64,000 nt of DNA from Amycolatopsis sp. NBC_01488 (GTDB lineage Bacteria; Actinomycetota; Actinomycetes; Mycobacteriales; Pseudonocardiaceae): contig NZ_CP109434.1 in assembly GCF_036227105.1 (NCBI RefSeq), forward strand, positions 5,793,501-5,857,500, in the 5' to 3' direction. Shown here piece after piece: positions 7,174-14,798 of this stretch. The stretch's first letter is position 1. Each line of letters begins with the position of its first letter. A model generated the notes under the pieces. It saw only the letters and a program-made list of their open reading frames with translations. It had not been told where the DNA came from and did not search any database. A program made the translations under genes and the position numbers.

Positions 7174-10100
7174 CTAGACGGTGATCTTGTCGACGTTCGG
7201 GCCGCCGTTGGCGGTCGTCGCGGTCGCCTTGATCCGGTTCGCCCCGGCGGTCAGGGTCACCGGGATCGTGACCGTCTGCCAGGTGTCCCAGCTCCCCGTG
7301 CCGCCGAACGCCACCGCGGACGCCACCTTCGTGCCGTTCACCGTGATGTCCATCGGCCGGTTCACCGTGGTGCCGTTGGCGAACCGCAGGACGACGTTCG
7401 CCGGGCCCGCGGCCGCCGCGGGCACGGTCCACTCCACCGCGCTGCCGGTCGCGTTCGTGTAGTCCACGAACCCGGTGCCGGTGAACCCGGCGTGGTTCGA
7501 CGCCGTGGCCGCGTTCGTCAGCGCCGCGTCCTCGGCCTGGTAGTCGGCCGGGGCACCCGGGCCGGTAGTGCCGTCCGCCGGGATCGTCTTCGTCCCGGTG
7601 TTCCAGCCCGCGACCCGCACGGACGGCTTGGCGCCCTTGAGGTCCGCGGTCCGGTACGTCGCCGTCAGCGTCGTCGACTCGCCCGGCCAGAGGGTGACCT
7701 GGTTGTCGGTCCACTGGACCGGCAGCACCGGCGCGCCCGCCGCGCCGAGCACGTGCGCGTCGACGAAGAACGCCGGCACCTTGTTCGCCGAGCCGTTCGT
7801 CAGCGTCACCTTGGTCGTCGTGGTGCCGTCGCCGTTCGTGGTCGAGTTCGCGGTCGAGCCGAGCGTCACCTGAGCCAGGCTGTTGAGCCCGGACAGGTCG
7901 GCGTACGACGTCGTCGGCGTGTAGTACCAGTCGCTGTTGCCCCAGTCGAGCGTGTCGGCCTTGGTGGACAGCCAGTAGACGTTGCGGCTGACCTCCTTGC
8001 CCGACGCGTCGCTCAGGACCAGCTTCGCCAGGTACGTCGTCGACAGCCCGCTCACCGAGCCAATGGTCAGCGCGGTCGTCTTCGCGCCGTCACCGCCCAT
8101 CGAAACGGTCTTGGACTGGTCGAACTTCGAAGTGCCGTCGAGGTTGAACAGCTGCACGCGGGCGGTGAGGTTCGACGCCGCGTCGTGGTTGTGGTTGACC
8201 ACCACCACGGACTTGGTGTCGTACGAGTACTGGATGTGCAGCGGCTCGTTCGCCTTCTTGGCCCCGAAGTACGAGCCGTTCTGGTCGAGGTAGGTGTCGA
8301 ACAGCTGCCAGTGCAGCGACGTCCAGCCGCTGTTGAGCATCCAGTAGATGATCCCGGTCGACGGGTTCGAGCTGTCGCTGAAGTTCCGCGAGTGCGACTC
8401 GAACTCGGCGCGGACGTTCTCGTACTGCGCCAGCTGCGCCTTGCGGACGAAGTCGTCGAGGCTCGCCGGCTTGCCGTAGCGGCCGGCCAGCGCGTCGCCG
8501 AAGAGCTTCAGGTTGGCGAACGTCGAGGACGACGACCGGTGGTACTGCGCGGTCGACGGGCTCTTCCACAGCGTGTCCAGCTCGCTCGAGGACATCATCC
8601 GCTTCAGCGTGTCCATCGTCGGGATGTCCGGCCCGGCGCTGGTCTCGGAGTTGAAGCCCCACGCGCCGCCGAGGTCGCTGTGCGCCTTGTCGTACCAGTA
8701 GTTCGGCGGGACGTAGTCGTACGGGCCGTTCATCTTCATGCCGGACGCCCCGAGCTGCGGCGACGACTTCGCCGACGCGGCCGGAACCACCGGGGTGGAC
8801 CAGTCCGCGGCCTTGAGCGCGTCGAGGTAGTTCTTCTCGATCGTCGCGTCGGGCGCGAAGTCGCTGCCGATGAGGAAGGAGATGACGCTCGGGTGGTCGC
8901 GCAGCCGCTCGGCCTCCGCGGTCATCGACGCCTTCGCGATCGGATAGTCCGCGGCCGTCCACGAGTCGCCCGGCTCGCTGCCGTTGACCTGGCCCTCCCA
9001 TTTGTCGCAGCACTCCCAGCCGGGCAGCGTCAGCACGCCCATCCGGTCGGCGAGGTCGAAGAACTCGTCCGGCTCGAGGTGCCCCTCCAGGCGCACGGTG
9101 TTGAGGCCGAGGTCCTTGACGTAGGCGAGCTTGTCCGCCGCGTACTGCTCGTTCCAGCGCAGGAACAGGTCCGGCGAGTAGCCGCCGCCCTTGATCAGCA
9201 GCGGGCGCCCGTTGATCGTGTAGGATCGGCCGCCGCTGGAGTTGACCGGCGCCTTGACCTCGCGCACGCCGAAGGTGGAGTGCGAGGTGTCCGACGCCGT
9301 CCCGCCGGCGCTCGCGGTCAGGTCGAGGTCGTAGAGCGGCTGCCCGCCCATCCCGGCCGGCCACCAGACCTGCGGGTCGTCGATCCCGACGACCGGGAAC
9401 GTGACGGTCTTCTTCTCCTTCGCGGCCAGGGAAACGGTCTGGCTGATCGGCCTGCCGGCGACCGTGCCGGAGACCGTCGCCGAGACCGCCGCCGCCGAGT
9501 CGTTGCGGACGTCGGCCTTCACGGTCAGGTCGGCGTGGGTGAGGCCGGTCAGCTTCGTGACGACGTGCCCGCCGCGCAGCGCCACCGGGCCGCTGCGCCG
9601 CACGAGGACGTCCCGCACGATGCCCATGTTCTGGTCCGGCGGGGTCTGGGCCCAGTCGATCCAGCCCATCGACAGGTCCTTGTTCGGGTCGTTGGGGTAG
9701 ACCTTGAACGCGACGCTGTTGGTGCCCGCCTTGACCTGTGCGGTGATGTCCAGGTCCTGGCGCTGGTAGGCGCCGTTGACCTGCGTCTTGTCCGCGATCT
9801 TCGTGCCGTTGACCCAGACGTCGGCCTTGGACAGCACGCCGCTGAAGTCGAGGTAGGTGCGCTGGGTGGGGTCGGCGACGGTGACGTCGGTCCGGTACCA
9901 CCACGGGACCTTGAAGTCCGCGGTCGGCACGTTCTTCATGTTCGTCGAATAGAAGGGGTCGGCGTACTTGCCGTTGGCCAGCAGGCCGGCGTAGACGGTC
10001 GAGCGCGGGCCGACCGGGTACCAGCCGGCGGTGTCGTAGCCGGGCTTCGACACCGCCGAATCGTCGCTGACCTGCGCCGACGTCTGGATCAGGAAGCCGG

Positions 10101-10245
10101 GGACGGCGGTGGCCGGGCCCGCGGCCACGACCGTTGCGCTGGCCGGTTCCTGCCCGGTGGCCGCCGGGACGGTCACTCCGGTCACCGCGACGGCCACCGC
10201 GGCCGCCGCGAGGAGGATCCGGGTTCTTCTTTGCCGATAGCTCAC
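7174..10245 (-). CDS. csxA: Secreted exo-beta-D-glucosaminidase (GH2, exo-chitosanase)
   Basis: 1023 aa, GTG start with AGGAGG seven bases upstream. Residues 1-31 form a signal peptide (RRTR, then a long Ala/Val core, VPAATGQE). The GH2 architecture follows: sugar-binding jelly roll, immunoglobulin-like domains and a TIM barrel. The general acid is Asp462 (IGSDFAPD) and the nucleophile Glu534 (GFNSETSAGPD), 72 residues apart as in the characterised Amycolatopsis orientalis CsxA (Asp469/Glu541 there, from memory). The C-terminal roughly 130 residues look like a CBM35-type chitosan-binding module. The enzyme releases glucosamine from the non-reducing ends of chitosan. A palindromic operator lies upstream (10294-10310). 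Confidence 0.94.
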   Translation of the reverse strand: MSYRQRRTRILLAAAAVAVAVTGVTVPAATGQEPASATVVAAGPATAVPGFLIQTSAQVSDDSAVSKPGYDTAGWYPVGPRSTVYAGLLANGKYADPFYSTNMKNVPTADFKVPWWYRTDVTVADPTQRTYLDFSGVLSKADVWVNGTKIADKTQVNGAYQRQDLDITAQVKAGTNSVAFKVYPNDPNKDLSMGWIDWAQTPPDQNMGIVRDVLVRRSGPVALRGGHVVTKLTGLTHADLTVKADVRNDSAAAVSATVSGTVAGRPISQTVSLAAKEKKTVTFPVVGIDDPQVWWPAGMGGQPLYDLDLTASAGGTASDTSHSTFGVREVKAPVNSSGGRSYTINGRPLLIKGGGYSPDLFLRWNEQYAADKLAYVKDLGLNTVRLEGHLEPDEFFDLADRMGVLTLPGWECCDKWEGQVNGSEPGDSWTAADYPIAKASMTAEAERLRDHPSVISFLIGSDFAPDATIEKNYLDALKAADWSTPVVPAASAKSSPQLGASGMKMNGPYDYVPPNYWYDKAHSDLGGAWGFNSETSAGPDIPTMDTLKRMMSSSELDTLWKSPSTAQYHRSSSSTFANLKLFGDALAGRYGKPASLDDFVRKAQLAQYENVRAEFESHSRNFSDSSNPSTGIIYWMLNSGWTSLHWQLFDTYLDQNGSYFGAKKANEPLHIQYSYDTKSVVVVNHNHDAASNLTARVQLFNLDGTSKFDQSKTVSMGGDGAKTTALTIGSVSGLSTTYLAKLVLSDASGKEVSRNVYWLSTKADTLDWGNSDWYYTPTTSYADLSGLNSLAQVTLGSTANSTTNGDGTTTTKVTLTNGSANKVPAFFVDAHVLGAAGAPVLPVQWTDNQVTLWPGESTTLTATYRTADLKGAKPSVRVAGWNTGTKTIPADGTTGPGAPADYQAEDAALTNAATASNHAGFTGTGFVDYTNATGSAVEWTVPAAAAGPANVVLRFANGTTVNRPMDITVNGTKVASAVAFGGTGSWDTWQTVTIPVTLTAGANRIKATATTANGGPNVDKITV

Positions 10246-10293
10246 TAGCGCGCCTCCTAGGCACCACGGCGGCGGGGGGACAGCGGACCATCG

Positions 10294-10310
10294 TTAGGGA
10301 ACTTTCCTAA
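10294..10310. promoter_or_regulatory. Palindromic operator in front of csxA
   Basis: The 17-bp near-perfect palindrome TTAGGGAACTTTCCTAA (one mismatched pair) sits 49 bp upstream of the csxA start codon. It closely resembles the AGGAAA-TTTCCT type operators of ROK-family repressors, including the CsnR box described for Streptomyces chitosanase genes (from memory). A role in substrate-dependent repression of csxA is inferred. The matching ROK regulator is not in this window. Confidence 0.55.
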
Positions 10311-10363
10311 CAATTGCGGACGATCGTAGCGGTCCGGTCACCGGGAGAACAGGGGCGTTCCGG

Positions 10364-10635
10364 TCAGACCTCCGCGGCCTGCCACGCCGCGGCGGCGCGC
10401 AGGGCCAGCAAGAGCGGCAGCGAACCGTCCTCCCAGATCCGCGGGGGAAGTGCTTCGCTCAGCGGGACGCCGCCGGTCAGCGCGGCCCCGATCGCGGGGA
10501 CGTCGACGTCGAAGAGTGTCAGCCCGGCGCTGTAGAGGCGTTCCCCGCTGACCGGGCGGCGCGCGGCCACTCCCGCGCGCCGAGGAAGCCGAGGTAGTCC
10601 GCCTTCGCGCGGGCGCGGCGCGTCGGTTTTCCCAT
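10364..10635 (-). pseudogene. Frameshifted small gene of unknown function
   Basis: A start at 10635 opens with MGKPTRRARAKADYLGFLG and AREWPRAAR. Around 10560 the sensible reading moves to another frame, which continues PVSGERLYSAGLTLFDVDVP and ends RIWEDGSLPLLLALRAAA at 10364. Both halves have normal high-GC third-position use, and together would give about 90 aa. I do not recognise the family. It is either a one-event pseudogene or a sequencing indel. Confidence 0.45.
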
Positions 10636-10669
10636 CGCCGCACTGTCTTAGCACGGGCGAGAGGGCTCG

Positions 10670-11089
10670 TTACGCCGTTATTCCGAGATCGGCTTTGAAG
10701 AGCGCGAGCACCTCCAGCCGCTGCCGGTCGACGGCGGCGACGGCGGTCCCCTCGGCTCCCTCGCCGGACGCGATCTTCGAGTGCGTCTCGATCACCGTGT
10801 TCGCGAGATCCCGGGCGGGCCCGGCGACCTCCCGGCCTGCCAGCACTTCGATCTCGGCCGTGGCGGCGTGCAGGCGGGCGTCCTCGGTGCGGGTCCGCGC
10901 GCCGGCCATCGCCTGGCCGTAGCTCGCGCTGATCGAGCGCAGGTACTCGGCGTACACGGCCTGCTTGAGCTTGCCGAGCGCGTCTTCCCGCTGCCACCGC
11001 CGGCTGCGCGCGGCGAGCAGGTGCTGGAGGAAGCCGCCGACCAGGACACCGAGGAGGGCGCCCGCGACGCCGACGACGGCGGTGCCCAT
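10670..11089 (-). CDS. Hypothetical membrane-anchored protein
   Basis: 139 aa. An N-terminal hydrophobic segment (AVVGVAGALLGVLVGGFLQ) is followed by a basic stop-transfer stretch (AARSRRWQRE) and a predicted alpha-helical cytoplasmic domain with many charged residues. I do not recognise a family; small proteins of this shape are frequent in Streptomyces and Amycolatopsis. The ATG overlaps the stop codon of the preceding YchJ-like gene in a TGATG junction, so translation is probably coupled. No function can be assigned. Confidence 0.7.
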   Translation of the reverse strand: MGTAVVGVAGALLGVLVGGFLQHLLAARSRRWQREDALGKLKQAVYAEYLRSISASYGQAMAGARTRTEDARLHAATAEIEVLAGREVAGPARDLANTVIETHSKIASGEGAEGTAVAAVDRQRLEVLALFKADLGITA

Positions 11090-11469
11090 CAGGCTTCCGC
11101 GTCGAGGTAGGCCCACTGGCCGTCGGCGCGGCGGAAGCGGCTGTTCTCCTCCTGGAAGCCGTCTTGCCCGCGGCGGCGGTAGTGGGCGCGGAACTCGACC
11201 GTGCCTTCGGCGTGCAGCAGCCCGCCGCCGGTGCGGCCGAGGATCTCCAGCCGCGTCCACTCCTGGCGCGGGTCGAGGCTCAGGTGGCGCGGGCGGGTGT
11301 CCGGGTGCCAGGTGCGCAGCAGGTAGGCGGTGTCCCCGACGGCGAACGCGCTGAACCGCGAGCGCATCAGCAGCTCGGCCGTGGGCGCCGCGAGGGAGCC
11401 GTCGTGGAACCGGCCGCAGCAGGCGGCGTAGGACTCGGTCAGGCCGCACGGGCACGAAGCGGGAGGCAT
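11089..11469 (-). CDS. YchJ-like (UPF0225) protein
   Basis: 126 aa. The N-terminal metal-binding motif CPCG...YAACCGRFH is the SEC-C-like zinc site of UPF0225/YchJ. An NTF2-like fold follows, with the signature LLMRSRFSAFAVGDTAYLL and the C-terminal FQEENSRFRR. Members are about 125-155 aa, so the length is normal. The molecular role is unknown. A 1-nt overlap links it to the downstream hypothetical gene. Confidence 0.85.
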   Translation of the reverse strand: MPPASCPCGLTESYAACCGRFHDGSLAAPTAELLMRSRFSAFAVGDTAYLLRTWHPDTRPRHLSLDPRQEWTRLEILGRTGGGLLHAEGTVEFRAHYRRRGQDGFQEENSRFRRADGQWAYLDAEA

Positions 11470-11510
11470 CCGGGAATTGTGCCACGGGCGGTCCGAACGT
11501 CCATTGAGGA

Positions 11511-11972
11511 CTATTCGGCGTTGACCGGCTTCCCGCTCTCCCGCGCTTCCTGCGCCCCGCGCACGGCGAGCCGGTCCGCTCGCTCGTTCTCCGGGTGCCC
11601 CGCGTGGCCCTTGACCCACAGCCACTCGACCTCGTGACCGCCGACCGCCGCGTCCAGGCGCTGCCACAGGTCCGCGTTCTTCACCGGTGCGCGCGCCGCC
11701 GTCTGCCAGCCGTTCTTCTTCCAGCGCGGCAGCCACTGCATGATCCCGTTGCGGACGTACGTGCTGTCCGTGTACACGCGGACCTGCGACGGCCGGGTCA
11801 GGCTCTCCAGCGCGCGGATCGGCGCGGTCAGCTCCATCCGGTTGTTCGTCGTCGGGGTGGCTTCGCCGCCGTACAGCTCGCGCTCGTGCCGCCCGTAGCG
11901 GAGCACCGCGCCCCAGCCACCCGGTCCCGGGTTCCCGCTGCACGCGCCGTCGGTGTAGATCTCCACGTCCAC
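11511..11972 (-). CDS. rnhA: Ribonuclease HI
   Basis: 153 aa from GTG. All four carboxylates of the type 1 RNase H active site are visible: Asp8 (YTDGACSGNPGPGGWG), Glu47 (NNRMELTA), Asp69 (VYTDSTYV) and Asp133 (NERAD). It cleaves the RNA strand of RNA-DNA hybrids using divalent metal ions, removing R-loops and primers. The length matches stand-alone bacterial RNase HI, without the phosphatase fusion seen in some actinobacterial paralogues. Confidence 0.94.
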   Translation of the reverse strand: MDVEIYTDGACSGNPGPGGWGAVLRYGRHERELYGGEATPTTNNRMELTAPIRALESLTRPSQVRVYTDSTYVRNGIMQWLPRWKKNGWQTAARAPVKNADLWQRLDAAVGGHEVEWLWVKGHAGHPENERADRLAVRGAQEARESGKPVNAE

Positions 11973-12046
11973 GCGGCGACCCTACCGGTCGCGGCCCTCG
12001 CCGAGAGTCGCCACGCCGGGTTACGGTGAACCTCCGGAGGGGAACG

Positions 12047-12754
12047 ATGAGCGGGCACGACGACACGGGCGAGGGCGCACTTCTGGCTTACCTCGCCGAC
12101 GCCGACCGCGAGTACCTGCTCGGCCGGGGCACCCGCCGCCGGTTCCGGGCCAACGACGTCGTGCTCATGGAGGGCGACCCGTCCGACCACGTCCACGTGC
12201 TGGTTTCCGGCTGGGTGCGCGTTTCCACGATCGTCGAAGACGGCCGCGAGGTGCTCTTCGGCCTGCGCGGCCCCGGCGAGGTGCTCGGCGATCTCGCCGC
12301 CGTGACCGGGCGGCCGCGATCGGCGTCGGTGCGCGCGATCGAGCCCTGCACCGTCTTCCAGCTGACCGGCGCGGAGTTCGTCGACGTCCTGCACACCCGG
12401 CCGGAGATCGCCATCGCGACGATCAAGACGGTCGCGGCGCGCCTGCGCAACGCCGAATCGGCCCGGGTCGACTCCGCCGCCTTCGACGTCAGCCGCCGCG
12501 TCGCGGTGGTCCTGGTCCGGCTGGCCGAGGAGCACGGCAGGCGCGTCCCGGAAGGCGTGCTCATCGAGGCCGCGTTCTCGCAGGAGGACATCGGCGCACA
12601 GATCGGGGCGGCCCGGCGTACCGTCGCCCGGGCGTTGCGCGTGCTGCGGGAGCGGGGGATCGTCGAGACCGGCCGCCGCCGGATCCTCATCCGCGAGCCG
12701 CGCGTCCTGCGGGCCTTCGCCCGTTCTGAGCCAAACGGCACACACCGCCCGTGA
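12047..12754 (+). CDS. Crp/Fnr-family transcriptional regulator
   Basis: 235 aa, ATG preceded by GGAGGGG. Residues about 20-135 are a cyclic-nucleotide-binding-like beta-roll (VLMEGDPSDHVHVLVSGWVR, LFGLRGPGEVLGDLAAVTG) and the C-terminus is a Crp-type winged helix (FSQEDIGAQIGAARRTVARAL). The glycine-rich binding-cassette region is present, but the Arg that contacts the cAMP phosphate is replaced in this segment (GRPRSASV), so the ligand is uncertain. It may regulate the genes downstream; a 254-bp gap follows. Confidence 0.88.
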   Translation: MSGHDDTGEGALLAYLADADREYLLGRGTRRRFRANDVVLMEGDPSDHVHVLVSGWVRVSTIVEDGREVLFGLRGPGEVLGDLAAVTGRPRSASVRAIEPCTVFQLTGAEFVDVLHTRPEIAIATIKTVAARLRNAESARVDSAAFDVSRRVAVVLVRLAEEHGRRVPEGVLIEAAFSQEDIGAQIGAARRTVARALRVLRERGIVETGRRRILIREPRVLRAFARSEPNGTHRP

Positions 12755-13008
12755 CAACGGGCCTCTGAGCGGACCCCGCTCCCGCGCGATCCTGGGTCCG
12801 GCCGGAAAAAGAAACAGATGCCGACCGGCCGGATTCTCATTTCGAGCGAGATCGGGAGTGCTTTGCCCGTGAAATCGGCCTTCGCCGCGTTCATGGCCGG
12901 TGCCCTGCCGGATTTCCGGCGGCCACCGCAAACGCGGAGAGGCCGGGGCACGCGGCTTCACCTCGTACCCCGCTTCGGCCTGGGCGCAGCGATGAGGAGG
13001 TGTGTGTG
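12755..13008. other. Intergenic region upstream of the 14-codon ORF
   Basis: No convincing coding sequence or strong terminator is visible. A locally A-rich patch (GGAAAAAGAAACAGATG, about 12802-12818) interrupts the GC-rich background. The region presumably holds the promoter of the small ORF that starts at 13009. Confidence 0.4.
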
Positions 13009-13053
13009 ATGGAGAGCCATTCGATCTGGGCGCTGATCTTCGGCGCGAACTGA
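13009..13053 (+). CDS. Putative 14-residue peptide gene upstream of an uncharacterised gene pair
   Basis: ATG at 13009 has a very good ribosome binding site (AGGAGG eight bases upstream) and encodes MESHSIWALIFGAN before a TGA. A perfect 14-bp all-GC hairpin starts 10 bp after the stop, so the ORF looks like its own small transcription unit or an attenuator leader. The peptide has a charged N-terminus and a hydrophobic WALIF core, with no cysteines. It could be a signalling peptide, a toxin-like peptide or a regulatory leader. I do not recognise it. A GTG at 13002 in another frame would instead extend the following gene, but it lacks correct spacing. Confidence 0.45.
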   Translation: MESHSIWALIFGAN

Positions 13054-13063
13054 CCCGCGGCGG

Positions 13064-13100
13064 CCCGGCCGGCCGGCACGTGGGGGGCCGGCCGGCCGGG
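13064..13100. terminator. All-GC 14-bp hairpin after the 14-codon ORF
   Basis: Arms 13064-13077 and 13087-13100 are perfectly complementary (CCCGGCCGGCCGGC) with a 9-nt loop, followed by TATTCC. It lies 10 nt after the stop of the small ORF and 100 nt before the next start codon. It should act as an intrinsic terminator or attenuator. Confidence 0.65.
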
Positions 13101-13199
13101 TATTCCGTGAATGCCGGTGTCCGGGATCTGTCATACCTCGGGGGAACCGTTCTTGGTAATGTGGCCGGCATTTCCGCCGCGGCTCCGGAAGGGGGTGGG

Positions 13200-14165
13200 A
13201 TGCGGCCCGGGAACTCCTTCCCGTTCGTGCGGGAGCTGAACGAGCTGCGCCGCGGCCGCGGGCTCGACGCGGCCGATCTGCACCAGCGGATCGGCCCCTG
13301 CCTGCGTGAGGCGTGCGGGATCACCGGCGCCGACCAGCCCGTGCCCGCCCGCGAGAAGCTCGTGCTGCGGCTCACCGAGTTGTGCGGCCGGCTGCCCGAC
13401 GACCTGCGGCTGGCCGCGCTCGCGGCGTTCGGCCTGCACGAAGAGGCCGCGGGGGAGTTCCTCGACCGGCGGATCTCGTGGCTGGCCAGCGTCCTGGACC
13501 GCGACCCGCGCACCGCGCGCCGCCGGATCGACCTCGCGTTCCGCCGGCTCGACGAGCTGCTCGGCGCGCCCCCGGCCGAAGGGGACCGGCACCCGCTGGC
13601 CGGCTGGTACGTCGAGTCGATGAAGGCGATGCTCCACCTCGACCGCGACCCGCCGGACCTGCAGGAGGAACGCCGGATCGTCGCGGAGGTCGACGAGCTC
13701 GACGAGCTCGTGCTCTCCTTCAGCGTCCCGGCCGAGCCCGGCAGCGATCCGGTCCCGGACATCACCGCCGAGGTCCTGTTCGGCGGCGAGATCGTCGAAG
13801 CGCGCCAGGTTTCGGCGAGCCACGCGCAGTTCGTCATGCGGCTCCCCAGCCCGTTGCGGCTCGGCCAGCGGCACGAGTACGGGATCCGCTTCGCGCCCCG
13901 GCGCACGTCGCTGCGGCCGTACTACGTGATGACGCCGCTGCGGCGCTGCGAGCAGTTCTCGGTGCGCGTCCGGTTCGACCGCGCGGGCCCGCCGTCCCGC
14001 GTCTGGCGCCTCAACGGCGTGCCGAGCCGGGTGATCGACGACGGCGTCGACTCGGGGGACGCGCTGACGGTGGACCGGGTCGGCGAGGTGGGCCTCGAGT
14101 TCCACGAGCTGCACCAGGGGCTGAGCTACGGCCTGCAGTGGTCCTTCGACCCCCGGGAGGACTGA
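13200..14165 (+). CDS. Conserved actinobacterial protein of unknown function (alpha-helical N-half, beta-sandwich-like C-half)
   Basis: 321 aa; the ATG at 13200 follows a G-rich ribosome binding site and the first residues are MRPGNSFPFVRELNELRR. Residues 1 to about 130 are helical, with a helix-turn-helix-like start and a second basic helical unit (LASVLDRDPRTARRRIDLAF). A short linker leads to a beta-rich domain (about 165-320) with alternating hydrophobic strands, including YYVMTPLRRCEQFSVRVRFD. I know similar proteins only as uncharacterised actinobacterial hypotheticals. The gene is coupled to the next one (7-bp gap, GAGGAGG). Together with the small ORF upstream they form a compact set of unknown role. 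Confidence 0.7.
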   Translation: MRPGNSFPFVRELNELRRGRGLDAADLHQRIGPCLREACGITGADQPVPAREKLVLRLTELCGRLPDDLRLAALAAFGLHEEAAGEFLDRRISWLASVLDRDPRTARRRIDLAFRRLDELLGAPPAEGDRHPLAGWYVESMKAMLHLDRDPPDLQEERRIVAEVDELDELVLSFSVPAEPGSDPVPDITAEVLFGGEIVEARQVSASHAQFVMRLPSPLRLGQRHEYGIRFAPRRTSLRPYYVMTPLRRCEQFSVRVRFDRAGPPSRVWRLNGVPSRVIDDGVDSGDALTVDRVGEVGLEFHELHQGLSYGLQWSFDPRED

Positions 14166-14172
14166 GGAGGTC

Positions 14173-14778
14173 ATGCGCACCGTCCCGGTGGCCGCGACCG
14201 TCGTCCGGATCGGGATCGCCGTCCCGAGCCGCGGCGGCACCGCACGCGCGGTGCACCTCGGCGCCACCCTCGACGGCGTGCTGGACGAGGCGTTCGACCA
14301 CGTCCCGGTGCCGTACCGCACGCCGACCTGGTACCGGCGGCAGGACGGGGACAGCACGACGCTCGTCATCCCGCCGTCCGTGCCGCTCCGGTGGGTCGCG
14401 ACGGAGTTCGCCGGCGGGCTGGCCGAGGCGCTGCGGCGGCGCAACCGCCACCTCAACGACTTCGGCAGGCTGCGCCTGAGGCTCGCCGCCGACCACGGCG
14501 ACGTCGTGCTGCGCCCGCCCTACTTCGGCGGTGCCGCGATCGCGCGGGCGGTCTGGCTGTGCGAAGCCGAGGTGCTGAAGGCGGCGCTGGCCGCGGCGCC
14601 GGAACTGGACCAGCTGCTGATCGTCTCCGACCGGTTCCACGCGGCGGCCGCGCTATCGGGCGGATTTCGCCGCGTCGTCGTCCCGGCTGGTGGCGAGCGG
14701 GAAATCGCGTGGCTGCGGACGGGTCCGGATACTGGGACGCGGAATACCGGCCCGGGTGGCGGGTTGGCACCTTCGTAG
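14173..14778 (+). CDS. Degenerate nucleotidyl-cyclase-like domain protein
   Basis: 201 aa, GAGGAGG three bases before the ATG. The layout recalls class III adenylate/guanylate cyclase domains: a first strand-helix unit, then RQDGDSTTLVIPP, FAGGLAEALRRRN, RLRLRLAADHGDV, GGAAIARAVWLCEA and LDQLLIVSDRFH. The metal-binding Asp pair of active cyclases is not evident, so it is probably catalytically dead and may bind a nucleotide or a partner. Cyclase-like domains of this degenerate kind occur in actinobacterial conflict and signalling systems. It is directly coupled to the 321-aa gene. The cyclase assignment is by pattern only. Confidence 0.55.
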   Translation: MRTVPVAATVVRIGIAVPSRGGTARAVHLGATLDGVLDEAFDHVPVPYRTPTWYRRQDGDSTTLVIPPSVPLRWVATEFAGGLAEALRRRNRHLNDFGRLRLRLAADHGDVVLRPPYFGGAAIARAVWLCEAEVLKAALAAAPELDQLLIVSDRFHAAAALSGGFRRVVVPAGGEREIAWLRTGPDTGTRNTGPGGGLAPS

Positions 14779-14798
14779 CCGATGGGAAGGGGCCCGCG

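Noticed and set aside
6760..10248. A 1162-codon open frame on the plus strand opposite csxA
   Set aside because: Composition is typical of an antisense shadow (RRR, VVV and DRR runs), and the opposite strand encodes a full, motif-rich GH2 enzyme with a ribosome binding site.
13002..13199. GTG at 13002 as the start of the 321-aa gene, adding 66 residues
   Set aside because: The extension would be translated through the all-GC hairpin and has atypical composition, while ATG 13200 has its own G-rich ribosome binding site. I keep the 14-codon ORF as the better reading.
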